From Nitrospiraceae bacterium (GTDB taxonomy: Bacteria > Nitrospirota > Thermodesulfovibrionia > Thermodesulfovibrionales > UBA1546), in NCBI GenBank assembly GCA_003535475.1, contig DOHC01000042.1, positions 341-18,447 on the forward strand: a DNA stretch of 18,107 bases. Direction: 5' to 3'. Under the pieces are notes generated by a model. That model was not told where the DNA came from. It saw nothing but the letters and a program-made list of their open reading frames with translations, and ran no database searches. This document shows, piece after piece, positions 1 through 6,020 of this stretch (within the stretch, counting starts at the first letter, position 1; every line of letters starts with the position of its first letter). The position numbers and the translations under genes are program-made.

Positions 1-687
1 AATGCCTGCTATTGAAATAATCTCTCTCGCATAATCAAACCAGCTTATACCGTCTCCTGAGTCATCGGCGATGTGATATATTCCGAAACTTCCGCTTTCA
101 ATCAGTTTTTTTATTCCGGCAGAGAGGCTTACGGTATAGGTCGGAGAACATATCTGGTCCGTAACAACTTTCACTGTTTGCTGCTCTTTAGCAAGCCTGA
201 GAATTGTCATTACAAAATTATTATCCCCTCTGCCGTAAAGCCCGCTTGTCCTCACTATGTAAAACTCGTTCATAATCCATTGTATATATTTTTCTCCTGC
301 AAGCTTTGATTCTCCATAAACACTCAATGGATTTGGCGCGTCAAACGGCGTGTAAGGTTTATTTTTCCTGCCGTCAAAGACATAATCTGTGCTTATATGG
401 CATAAAGGAATTTGCATCTCCGCGCACGCGCAGGCAAGATTTTGAACGCCTATACCGTTTACCTGAAATGCCTTTTCCCTTTCTTCCTCAGCCGTGTCTA
501 CCTTTGTATATGCAGCACAGTTGATTACTATATCAGGCGCGCTGCTTTTTATATTTTTTATAACAGCATCCTTTTGGGTAATGTCCATCTCCCGCTTTGA
601 AAGCGGCAGCACCTCATTATTCTCTCCAAGCACAGATATTAAATCCTGTGCAAGCATGCCTTCCGAGCCTGCAATTAGAATCTTCAT
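1..687 (-). CDS. rmlD: dTDP-4-dehydrorhamnose reductase (RmlD), 3' end outside window
   Basis: This gene encodes the last step of dTDP-L-rhamnose synthesis, the NAD(P)H-dependent reduction of dTDP-4-keto-L-rhamnose in the cytosol. I translated 229 codons before the window edge. The family usually has about 290 residues, so roughly the last 60 are missing. Visible signs are the N-terminal Rossmann start MKILIAGSEGMLAQ, the INCAAYTKVD segment near residue 55, HISTDYVFDG near residue 97, and the SDR catalytic pair Y124/K128 in VYGESK. CSPTYT near residue 180 is typical of RmlD. The ATG at 687 is preceded by GGGAGG at 702-697 with a 9-base spacer. It lies downstream of rmlB on the same strand and completes the rml set here. 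Truncation is only by the window edge; no frame break is seen. Confidence 0.93.
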   Translation of the reverse strand, partial: MKILIAGSEGMLAQDLISVLGENNEVLPLSKREMDITQKDAVIKNIKSSAPDIVINCAAYTKVDTAEEEREKAFQVNGIGVQNLACACAEMQIPLCHISTDYVFDGRKNKPYTPFDAPNPLSVYGESKLAGEKYIQWIMNEFYIVRTSGLYGRGDNNFVMTILRLAKEQQTVKVVTDQICSPTYTVSLSAGIKKLIESGSFGIYHIADDSGDGISWFDYAREIISIAGI

Positions 688-739
688 CTGAAAATACCTC
701 CCGCTTTACTGTCATTGACCCGAAAATGAGCATTTTACC

Positions 740-805
740 GTCATTCCGCACTTGATGCGGAATCCAGAGAATAGGTTTCTGGATTCCCGCCTACGCGGGA
801 ATGAC
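740..805. repeat. Palindromic repeat pair between rmlB and rmlD
   Basis: Two stem-loops lie in inverted orientation. The left half (740-767) begins GTCATTCCGC and ends GCGGAATCCAG. The right half (779-805) begins CTGGATTCCCGC and ends GCGGGAATGAC. The spacer is 11 bases. Each half is itself a palindrome, and the two halves together could fold as one longer hairpin. The left half is identical over 28 bases to 4338-4365. The layout resembles REP/BIME-type repeats. Confidence 0.85.
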
Positions 806-893
806 AAATGGGGCGAGAATGACATTTTCATTCTCCTTTGTGCCGACCTGTCGGCATGAATATTTCATAATCATATTACAATTTGGCAATGAA

Positions 894-1892
894 TCATGCT
901 TCCCAAAATCCCCTGCTTTCAGCACTGAGCCTTTTTTTAAGCGCTTTCCACCACCACTCGTTATCCTTATACCACCTTATAGTCATCTCAAGTCCTTCCT
1001 CTATTTTGACAGAGGGCCGCCATTTTAATTCACGCTTTATTTTTGAATTATCAAGAGCATACCTGTAATCATGCCCCGGCCTGTCTTTAACGAATTTAAT
1101 ATGCCTTGCGCTCTTTCCCATTATTTTAAGAATGCTTTTTGCAAGCTCTATATTTTTAACTTCGCAATTGCCGCCTGCATTATAAACCTCGCCTGCCTTG
1201 CCGTTATGCATAACGCTGTCAATTGCCGCACAGCTGTCCTCTACAAAACACCAATCCCTCACATTTTCTCCCTTACCGTAAATGGGAATAGGTTTCTTCG
1301 TCAAGAGGTTCGTAATCATAAGGGGAATAAATTTCTCGGGAAACTGGTAATAGCCGTAATTATTTGACGGCCTGACAATTACTACGGGCAGCTTGTAAGT
1401 TTCATAATATGCGCGGATAAGAAGGTCAGCAGAAGCCTTAGATGCCGAATACGGCGAATTAGGCGCAAGCATGGTCTTCTCCGTGAATTTTCCTTTGCTG
1501 CCGAGCGCTCCGTATACCTCATCAGTTGAGATATGGATAAATTTTTTGATGGGAACTCTTCTTGCAGCCTCAAGTAAAGTATGGGTTCCTAAAATATTTG
1601 TAGTCAGAAAGGGGGAGGAATTCTGGATTGATCTGTCAACATGCGTTTCTGCGGCAAAGTTTACGATATAGTCTGCATCGCTGAGCGCATTTGCAATAAG
1701 GCTCTTATCCTCAATTCTTCCATGTGCAAAACGATACCTTTTGTCTTTCTTTATATCTCTTAGATTCTCCGGGTTTCCGGCGTATGTCAGGGCGTCTATG
1801 TTTACGATCTCATAGTCAGGATACTTCTTCAGGATATACCTGATAAAATTTGAACCTATAAATCCGCATCCGCCTGTAACAACTACCTTCAT
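894..1892 (-). CDS. rmlB: dTDP-glucose 4,6-dehydratase (RmlB)
   Basis: The product converts dTDP-glucose to dTDP-4-keto-6-deoxyglucose, the second step towards dTDP-L-rhamnose. The protein has 332 residues, a normal length for the family. It shows the NAD-binding GxxGxxG at residues 7-13, DALTYAGN at 33-40, the dehydratase triad T123-D124-E125 in STDEVYG, and the SDR pair Y148/K152 in YSASK. VRPSNNYG and the RPGHD segment are also RmlB hallmarks. The ATG at 1892 has GAGGTG upstream at a rather long spacing of about 14 bases. It is separated from the preceding minus-strand gene by a GIY-YIG unit and from rmlD by a repeat pair. Because T-D-E is intact, this is the best candidate in the window for the true rhamnose-pathway dehydratase, as opposed to the TSE paralogue at 7196-8224. 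Confidence 0.95.
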   Translation of the reverse strand: MKVVVTGGCGFIGSNFIRYILKKYPDYEIVNIDALTYAGNPENLRDIKKDKRYRFAHGRIEDKSLIANALSDADYIVNFAAETHVDRSIQNSSPFLTTNILGTHTLLEAARRVPIKKFIHISTDEVYGALGSKGKFTEKTMLAPNSPYSASKASADLLIRAYYETYKLPVVIVRPSNNYGYYQFPEKFIPLMITNLLTKKPIPIYGKGENVRDWCFVEDSCAAIDSVMHNGKAGEVYNAGGNCEVKNIELAKSILKIMGKSARHIKFVKDRPGHDYRYALDNSKIKRELKWRPSVKIEEGLEMTIRWYKDNEWWWKALKKRLSAESRGFWEA

Positions 1893-1927
1893 TGTTTATA
1901 TTTTTTCACCTCTTAATCAAAAGAATT

Positions 1928-1948
1928 CCTCGAAGTTATGCTTCGGGG
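1928..1948. other. Stem-loop between GIY-YIG gene and rmlB (possible weak terminator)
   Basis: CCTCGAAG (1928-1935) and CTTCGGGG (1941-1948) can pair over 8 positions, with one G-T pair, around the loop TTATG. Reading minus, the stem is followed only by a short T-rich stretch (TTCTTTTG). Reading plus, a run of six T comes some 15 bases later. A terminator role is therefore weakly supported. Confidence 0.35.
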
Positions 1949-1972
1949 CATAATCGTGTATCGTTTTTTATT

Positions 1973-2002
1973 GTCATTCCCCGACTCGATCGGGGAATCC
2001 AG
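1973..2002. repeat. Left half of the palindromic repeat flanking the GIY-YIG gene
   Basis: This is a single stem-loop, GTCATTCCCCGA then a short loop then TCGGGGAATCCAG. It supplies the last codons and the TGA stop of the GIY-YIG gene, because its TCA at 1974-1976 reads TGA on the minus strand. It faces the matching half at 2313-2341. Confidence 0.85.
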
Positions 2003-2291
2003 ATATTAACTCCTCATACAAATCTTTCCAATCCGGGTTTAACTTTTCAATAATATCCATTTTCCATTTGCGATTGTATTTTTTCAATCTTTTCTCTCTC
2101 CTAATAGCATATTCTGCGTCATTAAACTGTTCATAATAGACAAGCTTATCTACATCATATTTTTCAGTAAACCCCTCCACCAACTTATTTTTATGCTCCC
2201 ATATACGCTTTATCAAATCAGAGGTTACTCCAATATACAAAGTGCCATTTTGCCGGCTCGCCAATATGTAAACATAATAACTCTTCTCCAT
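1974..2291 (-). CDS. Small GIY-YIG nuclease-domain protein
   Basis: A 105-residue single-domain protein of the short GIY-YIG family (COG2827/YhbQ-like type). Visible are YVYIL at residues 6-10, TLYIGVT at 18-24, an arginine at R29 with H33 following, REK at 65-67 containing the likely metal-binding glutamate, and the family's terminal NPDWKDLYEE at 85-94. The cellular role of these small proteins is not well defined; the fold is that of DNA endonucleases. The ATG at 2291 is chosen because AAGGA lies 8 bases upstream; a TTG at 2294 adds one residue. The last residues, SGFPDRVGE, are encoded by the left palindromic repeat, so the natural domain end is joined directly to repeat sequence. The gene interrupts the rmlC-rmlB spacing and has no evident link to rhamnose synthesis. 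Confidence 0.85.
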   Translation of the reverse strand: MEKSYYVYILASRQNGTLYIGVTSDLIKRIWEHKNKLVEGFTEKYDVDKLVYYEQFNDAEYAIRREKRLKKYNRKWKMDIIEKLNPDWKDLYEELISGFPDRVGE

Positions 2292-2299
2292 CAAAAAAG

Positions 2300-2304
2300 T
2301 CCTT
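2300..2304 (-). promoter_or_regulatory. Ribosome binding site of the GIY-YIG gene
   Basis: AAGGA on the minus strand lies 8 bases before the ATG at 2291 and 5 bases before the TTG at 2294. This favours the ATG as the start. Confidence 0.55.
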
Positions 2305-2312
2305 CAAAAACA

Positions 2313-2341
2313 TGGATTCCCCGATCAAGTCGGGGAATGAC
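2313..2341. repeat. Right half of the palindromic repeat flanking the GIY-YIG gene
   Basis: TGGATTCCCCGA then a loop then TCGGGGAATGAC. It is the inverted copy of 1973-2001 with one mismatch. It lies just upstream of the GIY-YIG ribosome binding site, so a promoter for that gene would have to lie in or beyond the repeat. Confidence 0.85.
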
Positions 2342-2353
2342 CGAGGTTCGGAT

Positions 2354-2406
2354 CTGGATTCGGAGCCTGCCCCGCACTTGATGCGGGGGTCAAGCCGGAG
2401 AATGAC
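2354..2406. repeat. Additional longer repeat copy next to the GIY-YIG unit
   Basis: It starts CTGGATTC and ends GGAGAATGAC, as in the right-hand halves elsewhere. Its interior is enlarged, with a central stem CCCCGCA...TGCGGGG at about 2370-2388 and outer arms GGAGCC/AAGCCGGAG that pair imperfectly. It looks like a diverged member of the same family, in tandem with 2313-2341. Confidence 0.65.
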
Positions 2407-2482
2407 TAATATTTTTTACCCGCTCAGTTACACAAAGACCCATAAATTTTTGAGCAATGTCTGCATTGTCCAAGTCAACGGT

Positions 2483-2971
2483 TTACACAATCTTAAACGG
2501 ACTCTCAGCATCATCTTCATATCTGATTTCATCAACCTTTTCTTCCTTGTTCCATCCTCCATAAAGCCTGTCAGGGAAATTCAGTACAATTGCGTCCTTC
2601 TCCCCTGTATTTTTATATGCATGGACAACTCCATGAGGCACAACCACTATAAGCCTGTCTGCATTTTCGAAGATCTTTTTATTTCTATGAGTAGGCGAAT
2701 CCTTTCTGTTATCCCACAAATAAAGCCTGAATTTGCCTAAGAAACAGAAATAGTCTGTCTGCTCTCTGTGTTCATGGGGCCCTCTCACAACATCAGGATT
2801 AGTGATAGATATGTAGCTCATCGCAGGATAAAACTTTGAATTGCCATGGATTAGGGTTAGGGTTGGATCGTCTTTCCTGAATAATTCTCCCAGCCACCCG
2901 CGATTATCAGCGTAAGTCTCCATTTTTTTGATAAAAACACCTTCTATTTCGCCGTCTTTAAAATAGTTCAT
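2483..2971 (-). CDS. rmlC: dTDP-4-dehydrorhamnose 3,5-epimerase family protein (RmlC-like)
   Basis: This is a cupin-fold sugar-nucleotide epimerase of 162 residues, a little shorter than the usual 180 or so. Family signs are DNRGWLGELFR at residues 22-32, RGPHEH at 63-68 carrying the expected catalytic histidine H66, LYLWDNRKDSPTH at 83-95, and VPHGVVHAYKN at 111-121. The usual sequence at the first histidine site is RGLH followed by an aromatic or Q. RGPHEH marks a divergent subgroup, and the position of the usual catalytic tyrosine is not clear to me. Position between rmlA and rmlB supports a role in dTDP-L-rhamnose synthesis. A 3,5- or 3-epimerase acting on another dTDP-keto sugar is the alternative. 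The start at 2971 has only a weak GGTG upstream. Confidence 0.82.
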   Translation of the reverse strand: MNYFKDGEIEGVFIKKMETYADNRGWLGELFRKDDPTLTLIHGNSKFYPAMSYISITNPDVVRGPHEHREQTDYFCFLGKFRLYLWDNRKDSPTHRNKKIFENADRLIVVVPHGVVHAYKNTGEKDAIVLNFPDRLYGGWNKEEKVDEIRYEDDAESPFKIV

Positions 2972-2987
2972 TGTTCACCATTCACAG

Positions 2988-3003
2988 CTACTAAGGGGGG
3001 TCA
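2988..3003. repeat. Fragment resembling the C/G-run palindrome
   Basis: CTACTAAGGGGGGTCA here matches the right arm of the in-frame palindrome in the epimerase gene, which reads TTACTAAGGGGGG at 4688-4700 and ends GGGGGGTCA at 4708-4716. The piece between these two parts is missing. It may be a deletion derivative or a chance match of a G run. Confidence 0.4.
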
Positions 3004-3023
3004 TAAGTAAAGCCCCATAATTT

Positions 3024-3115
3024 GTCATTCCCGCAGTCAGTAAGCGGGAAGCCAGTCGGAACGACTCGCAACCGAGAAAGGCTCTGGATGCCCGATTAAG
3101 AACTTCGGGCATGAC
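3024..3115. repeat. Palindromic repeat pair between rmlA and rmlC
   Basis: The left half at 3024-3055 runs GTCATTCCCGC to GCGGGAAGCCAG. The right half at 3084-3115 runs CTGGATGCCCGA to TCGGGCATGAC. The spacer is 28 bases. In the right half the arms ATGCCCGA (3088-3095) and TCGGGCAT (3105-3112) pair perfectly, although both differ from the ATTCC/GGAAT arms of the other copies. Confidence 0.8.
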
Positions 3116-3189
3116 GTCAAAAATAAGTAGCATGTGTCCTTACTAATGACCGCATTAGTATGAGCCGCGAGCTAACAGCCATGAGTTTA

Positions 3190-4257
3190 TCAAACCTCAA
3201 CTGTTGAGTCATCCCCTATCATCAGGCGCAGCGCTCTATGACGAACCGCATTCCTTATAATTTTCGTATTTTTCCCTATAAGGCTGTCTTCAAGCCTTTC
3301 AACCCCTGAAAGAAATGCATTGCTGAGGATTACAGAGTGTTCGATGGAAGAATCTGTTACAGTAACCTCGCTGCCAATGCTTGTAAAAGGGCCTATGAAT
3401 GCATTTTTAATCTCAGAGTTCTTCCCTATTACAACAGGCCCCCTGATAATGCTGTTAACTACGGATGCCCCCTTTTCTACTGTTACTCTTCCAAGTATCT
3501 GACTCTTGCTGTCAACCATACCGTTAATCTGCCGCTTTACATATTCATCAAGAACTATTGTATTTGCCTGAAGGATGTCGTCTTTTTTGCCTGTATCAAG
3601 CCACCACCCTTTTAAGATCTCACTTTTTACCCTGCCGCCCATACTTATAAGCATTTGTATCGCATCCGTTATCTCAAGCTCGCCCCTGAATGATGGTTTT
3701 ATCTTATCAATAGCGTCATGTATCATTGCAGTAAATATATAGACGCCGACAAGCGCAAGATTCGACGGGGGATTTTTAGGCTTCTCTACCAGCTTTACTA
3801 TATTGCCCTTTCTGTCGAGTTTTGCCACCCCAAATTGTTTTGGATTATCCACCTCTTTAAGAAATATTGCGGCATCAATCGGCTGTCTTTTAAATTCCCT
3901 TACCGCATCCTTGACCCCATGTGACAGAAGGTTGTCGCCAAGATACATTACAAAATTGTCCTTCTTCAGAAAATTCTTAGCAGTCCTAACCGCATGTGCA
4001 AGTCCTGCAGGCTCTGTCTGTAATATATAAGTTACATTAACACCCCACCCCTTCCCATCCTTTACATAGTGCTTCACCTCATTTCCTGTTTCAGGTGAAA
4101 TAATTATGCCTATATCTTTTATTCCTGCGTCTTTAATATGCCTGAGAACATAGCCGAGTATGGGCGTATTTGCTACAGGAACAAGCTGCTTGGCTGTTGT
4201 ATAGGTCAGGGGCCTGAGCCTCGTACCCTTTCCGCCGCTTAATATCAATGCCTTCAT
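3190..4257 (-). CDS. rmlA: Glucose-1-phosphate thymidylyltransferase, long form (RmlA)
   Basis: The product joins dTTP and glucose-1-phosphate to give dTDP-glucose, the entry step of the dTDP-sugar pathway. It has 355 residues, the long RmlA type (StrD/RmlA-long), in which a C-terminal left-handed beta-helix of hexapeptide repeats follows the nucleotidyltransferase domain. Visible are the pyrophosphorylase signature LSGGKGTRLRPLT at residues 6-18, AKQLVPVANTP at 22-32, the metal-site aspartate in YLGDN near 108, VEKP near 160, and GWWLDTGKKDD in the middle. Residues from about 250 show repeated hexad turns such as VVIGKNSEI. The ATG at 4257 has GAGG 8 bases upstream. It is the first rml gene in transcription order and probably feeds both the rhamnose route and any other dTDP-sugar made here. 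Confidence 0.95.
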   Translation of the reverse strand: MKALILSGGKGTRLRPLTYTTAKQLVPVANTPILGYVLRHIKDAGIKDIGIIISPETGNEVKHYVKDGKGWGVNVTYILQTEPAGLAHAVRTAKNFLKKDNFVMYLGDNLLSHGVKDAVREFKRQPIDAAIFLKEVDNPKQFGVAKLDRKGNIVKLVEKPKNPPSNLALVGVYIFTAMIHDAIDKIKPSFRGELEITDAIQMLISMGGRVKSEILKGWWLDTGKKDDILQANTIVLDEYVKRQINGMVDSKSQILGRVTVEKGASVVNSIIRGPVVIGKNSEIKNAFIGPFTSIGSEVTVTDSSIEHSVILSNAFLSGVERLEDSLIGKNTKIIRNAVRHRALRLMIGDDSTVEV

Positions 4258-4272
4258 AATATTAACCTCATT

Positions 4273-4278
4273 ATTATA
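4273..4278 (-). promoter_or_regulatory. Possible -10 element upstream of rmlA
   Basis: A perfect TATAAT on the minus strand lies 15 bases before the rmlA start. No good -35 hexamer is seen 17 bases further upstream. The site is also close to the ribosome binding site, which would give a very short leader, so support is weak. Confidence 0.2.
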
Positions 4279-4337
4279 GCTAAAACTTACAACTATTGAT
4301 GCCTGTAATATTAACGTCCTATACTCATAGTATTCTT

Positions 4338-4425
4338 GTCATTCCGCACTTGATGCGGAATCCAGCATTAAAAATAATGGCTTTCAGAACAGCGTCTGGA
4401 TTCCCCGATTAAATCGGGGAATGAC
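4338..4425. repeat. Palindromic repeat pair upstream of rmlA
   Basis: The left half (4338-4365) is identical to the left half at 740-767. The right half (4396-4425) runs CTGGATTCCCCGATT to AATCGGGGAATGAC. The spacer is 30 bases. It lies in the divergent spacer between rmlA and the plus-strand epimerase gene, a stretch that should also contain both promoters. Confidence 0.85.
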
Positions 4426-4506
4426 GAAACAAAGGACATTGTTCTCAATAACAGCCTCTGAAAATGTTATATTATACCTTAAAGAAATAAAATTTCTGGA
4501 GGCAGG

Positions 4507-5535
4507 ATGAGGACTATCGCAGTCACAGGTTGTGCAGGATTTATCGGATGGAAGGTCTCGGAAAAGCTGCTTGAGACCGGCTATTCTGTTGTCGGCATTG
4601 ACAACATGAATGATTACTATGACCCCCGGTTAAAAGAATGGCGGCTTGAACAGTTAAAAGTTAAAAGTCACCCCCCTATATCCCCCCTTACTAAGGGGGG
4701 AATTGAAGGGGGGTCAGAAGTCAAGAGTGATTTCAGTTTTTATCGCTGTGATATAGGCAATTACAATGAAGTCAAAACAGTATTCGCCAATCACAAAATA
4801 GATGCGGTTATCAACCTTGCCGCAAGGGCAGGTGTGCGGGCATCAGTGGAAGACCCGTGGATATATCTTGATACAAATGTCAAAGGGACATTGAACTTGC
4901 TTGAATGCTGCAAAAACTCTGATACAAAAAAATTCGTACTTGCCTCTACCTCAAGCATCTACGGGCTTAATGCCATGCCTTTTAAAGAAACCGACAACAC
5001 AGACCGGCCTTTAGCCCCGTATTCTGCTACAAAAAAAGGCGCTGAGGCGATATGCCACAGCTATCATTATCTCGCAGGCATCGACATAAGCATTCCCAGA
5101 TATTTCACCGTCTACGGGCCTGCCGGAAGGCCTGACATGAGCATATTCAGATTTATTAAAAACATTGACAACGGGAAACCAATACCTGTCTTTGGCAATG
5201 GGAAACAAACAAGAGACTTTACCTATATTGACGATATAGCTGACGGAACAATAAAATGCCTTCAGCCATTCGGCTATGAAATCTTTAACCTCGGCAGCAA
5301 CAGCCCTGTGGAACTGATGTATGTGATAAACCTGATAGAGCAGCGCCTCGGCAAAAAAGCAGATATAGAATGGCTGCCTATACACCCGGCAGATGTGCTG
5401 GCAACATGGGCAGACATAGAAAAATCAAAAGACAAGCTCGGCTGGAGGCCGACCGTTGCAATAGAAGAAGGCATACAAAATACAGTTGACTGGTATCTTA
5501 AAAACAGAGAGTTTCTGAACAGGCTTAAGAACTAA
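4507..5535 (+). CDS. NAD-dependent epimerase, UDP-glucuronate 4-epimerase-like, with in-frame palindrome insert
   Basis: An extended SDR of 342 residues. It shows the NAD site GCAGFIG at residues 8-14, NMNDYYDPRLKEWRLEQL at 33-50, which is typical of UDP-glucuronate 4-epimerases, STSSIYG at 147-153, the catalytic pair Y172/K176 in YSATK, and RYFTVYGPAGRPDM near 200 followed by RDFTYIDDI. The likely reaction interconverts UDP-glucuronate and UDP-galacturonate; a UDP-hexose 4-epimerase is the alternative. Residues 55-69 are encoded by a C-run/G-run palindrome, in a loop after the NDYYD helix where relatives pass directly to the next beta strand. The insert keeps the frame and contains no stop, so the protein may still be active. 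It is the only confident plus-strand gene. GGAGG lies 4 bases before the ATG, and an AT-rich TATATTATA stretch lies further upstream. Confidence 0.88.
   Translation: MRTIAVTGCAGFIGWKVSEKLLETGYSVVGIDNMNDYYDPRLKEWRLEQLKVKSHPPISPLTKGGIEGGSEVKSDFSFYRCDIGNYNEVKTVFANHKIDAVINLAARAGVRASVEDPWIYLDTNVKGTLNLLECCKNSDTKKFVLASTSSIYGLNAMPFKETDNTDRPLAPYSATKKGAEAICHSYHYLAGIDISIPRYFTVYGPAGRPDMSIFRFIKNIDNGKPIPVFGNGKQTRDFTYIDDIADGTIKCLQPFGYEIFNLGSNSPVELMYVINLIEQRLGKKADIEWLPIHPADVLATWADIEKSKDKLGWRPTVAIEEGIQNTVDWYLKNREFLNRLKN
4670..4714. repeat. In-frame palindromic insert inside the epimerase gene
   Basis: This 45-base segment begins ACCCCCC and ends GGGGGGT, with an inner pair CCCCCCTTA/TAAGGGGGG around 4682-4700. 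Forty-five bases is 15 codons, so the frame is kept. It encodes a P/G-rich stretch beginning HPPISPLTKGG. The flanks resemble each other: AGTTAAAAGTCA at 4659-4670 and AGTCAAGAGTGA at 4719-4730 match at 9 of 12 positions. Confidence 0.8.
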
Positions 5536-5957
5536 AAGTTTTTCTGATTACTATTGTTTATCCAAAAGCTATCACCTTCTACTCGTCTCCCAGCCTTACC
5601 TGTTGCTGTTGCTGTAAAGGTTGATGCCGCAGGAGAACCAGCTGTAGCTATTGAGTAAGTAAAATTCAATGACGCTTCATCGCCAGGCCGAAATCCAGGC
5701 AAAACTGCTTGAATTTCGGCTAAGGTATCCATAGCTGTAGTGGAATTTGTACAAGTTCCACCGGTACTGTAATAACAGCCGTTTTCTGCATAATACTGTT
5801 CTTCAAGCAGTCTCAATGTCTCAAGGTTTGTATACGCCTCTGTCCTTGTCGCCCTTTTCTGCTGGCCGATATAGGTTGGGATTGCGATCGTCGCAAGAAT
5901 TCCAATGATTGCAACAACAATCAAAAGCTCGGTTAAAGTGAAGCCTTTTTTATTCAT
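5532..5957 (-). CDS. Type IV prepilin (PilA-like)
   Basis: A 141-residue pilin precursor. The leader MNKKG ends at the prepilin peptidase site, giving mature FTLTELLIVVAIIGILATIAIP with the conserved glutamate at mature position 5. This segment is both the membrane anchor and the assembly helix. The globular part has two cysteines, C61 and C69, that could form a small disulfide loop, and a threonine/serine-rich C-terminal half from about residue 95. A strong AGGAGG lies 6 bases before the ATG. It follows the glycan operon on the same strand after about 107 bases and ends convergently with the epimerase gene, the two stops overlapping. No pilus assembly gene lies in the window, so whether it is the major or a minor pilin is open. 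The serine/threonine-rich tail could be a glycan acceptor, which is only an inference from context. Confidence 0.92.
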   Translation of the reverse strand: MNKKGFTLTELLIVVAIIGILATIAIPTYIGQQKRATRTEAYTNLETLRLLEEQYYAENGCYYSTGGTCTNSTTAMDTLAEIQAVLPGFRPGDEASLNFTYSIATAGSPAASTFTATATGKAGRRVEGDSFWINNSNQKNF

Positions 5958-5963
5958 TAGTTA

Positions 5964-5969
5964 CCTCCT
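5964..5969 (-). promoter_or_regulatory. Strong ribosome binding site of the prepilin gene
   Basis: A perfect AGGAGG on the minus strand lies 6 bases before the ATG at 5957. It is among the strongest in the window, in keeping with an abundant structural protein. The AT-rich spacer to 6064 could hold a separate promoter, but I could not fix -35 and -10 boxes. Confidence 0.7.
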
Positions 5970-6020
5970 GAAAAAATGTATAAAATACTTATAAAACAAT
6001 CAACCATCTTTAGACAGGTT

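Larger units (their letters stand above)
1973..2341. mobile_element. Candidate mobile unit: GIY-YIG gene bracketed by inverted palindromic repeats
   Basis: The left repeat at 1973-2001 and the reverse complement of 2313-2341 match at 28 of 29 positions. Together they enclose one small nuclease gene in a 369-base unit. In the other repeat loci of this window the same two halves are separated by only 11, 28 or 30 bases. Here the spacer is 311 bases and holds the gene. I saw no target-site duplication outside the halves. That this unit moves is an inference. Confidence 0.45.

Noticed and set aside
2312..2740. Plus-strand open frame of 142 codons across the repeats and the RmlC-like gene
   Set aside because: Its first part is translated palindromic repeat and the rest is antisense to a well-supported RmlC-family gene, with no domain of its own.
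740..4425. CRISPR-like reading of the repeated GTCATTCC palindromes
   Set aside because: The copies are few, lie in several separate spacers, alternate in orientation and have no regular spacers; no cas genes are present.
5011..5385. Minus-strand open frame of 124 codons inside the epimerase gene
   Set aside because: It is a shadow of the epimerase coding region, without a ribosome binding site or family likeness.
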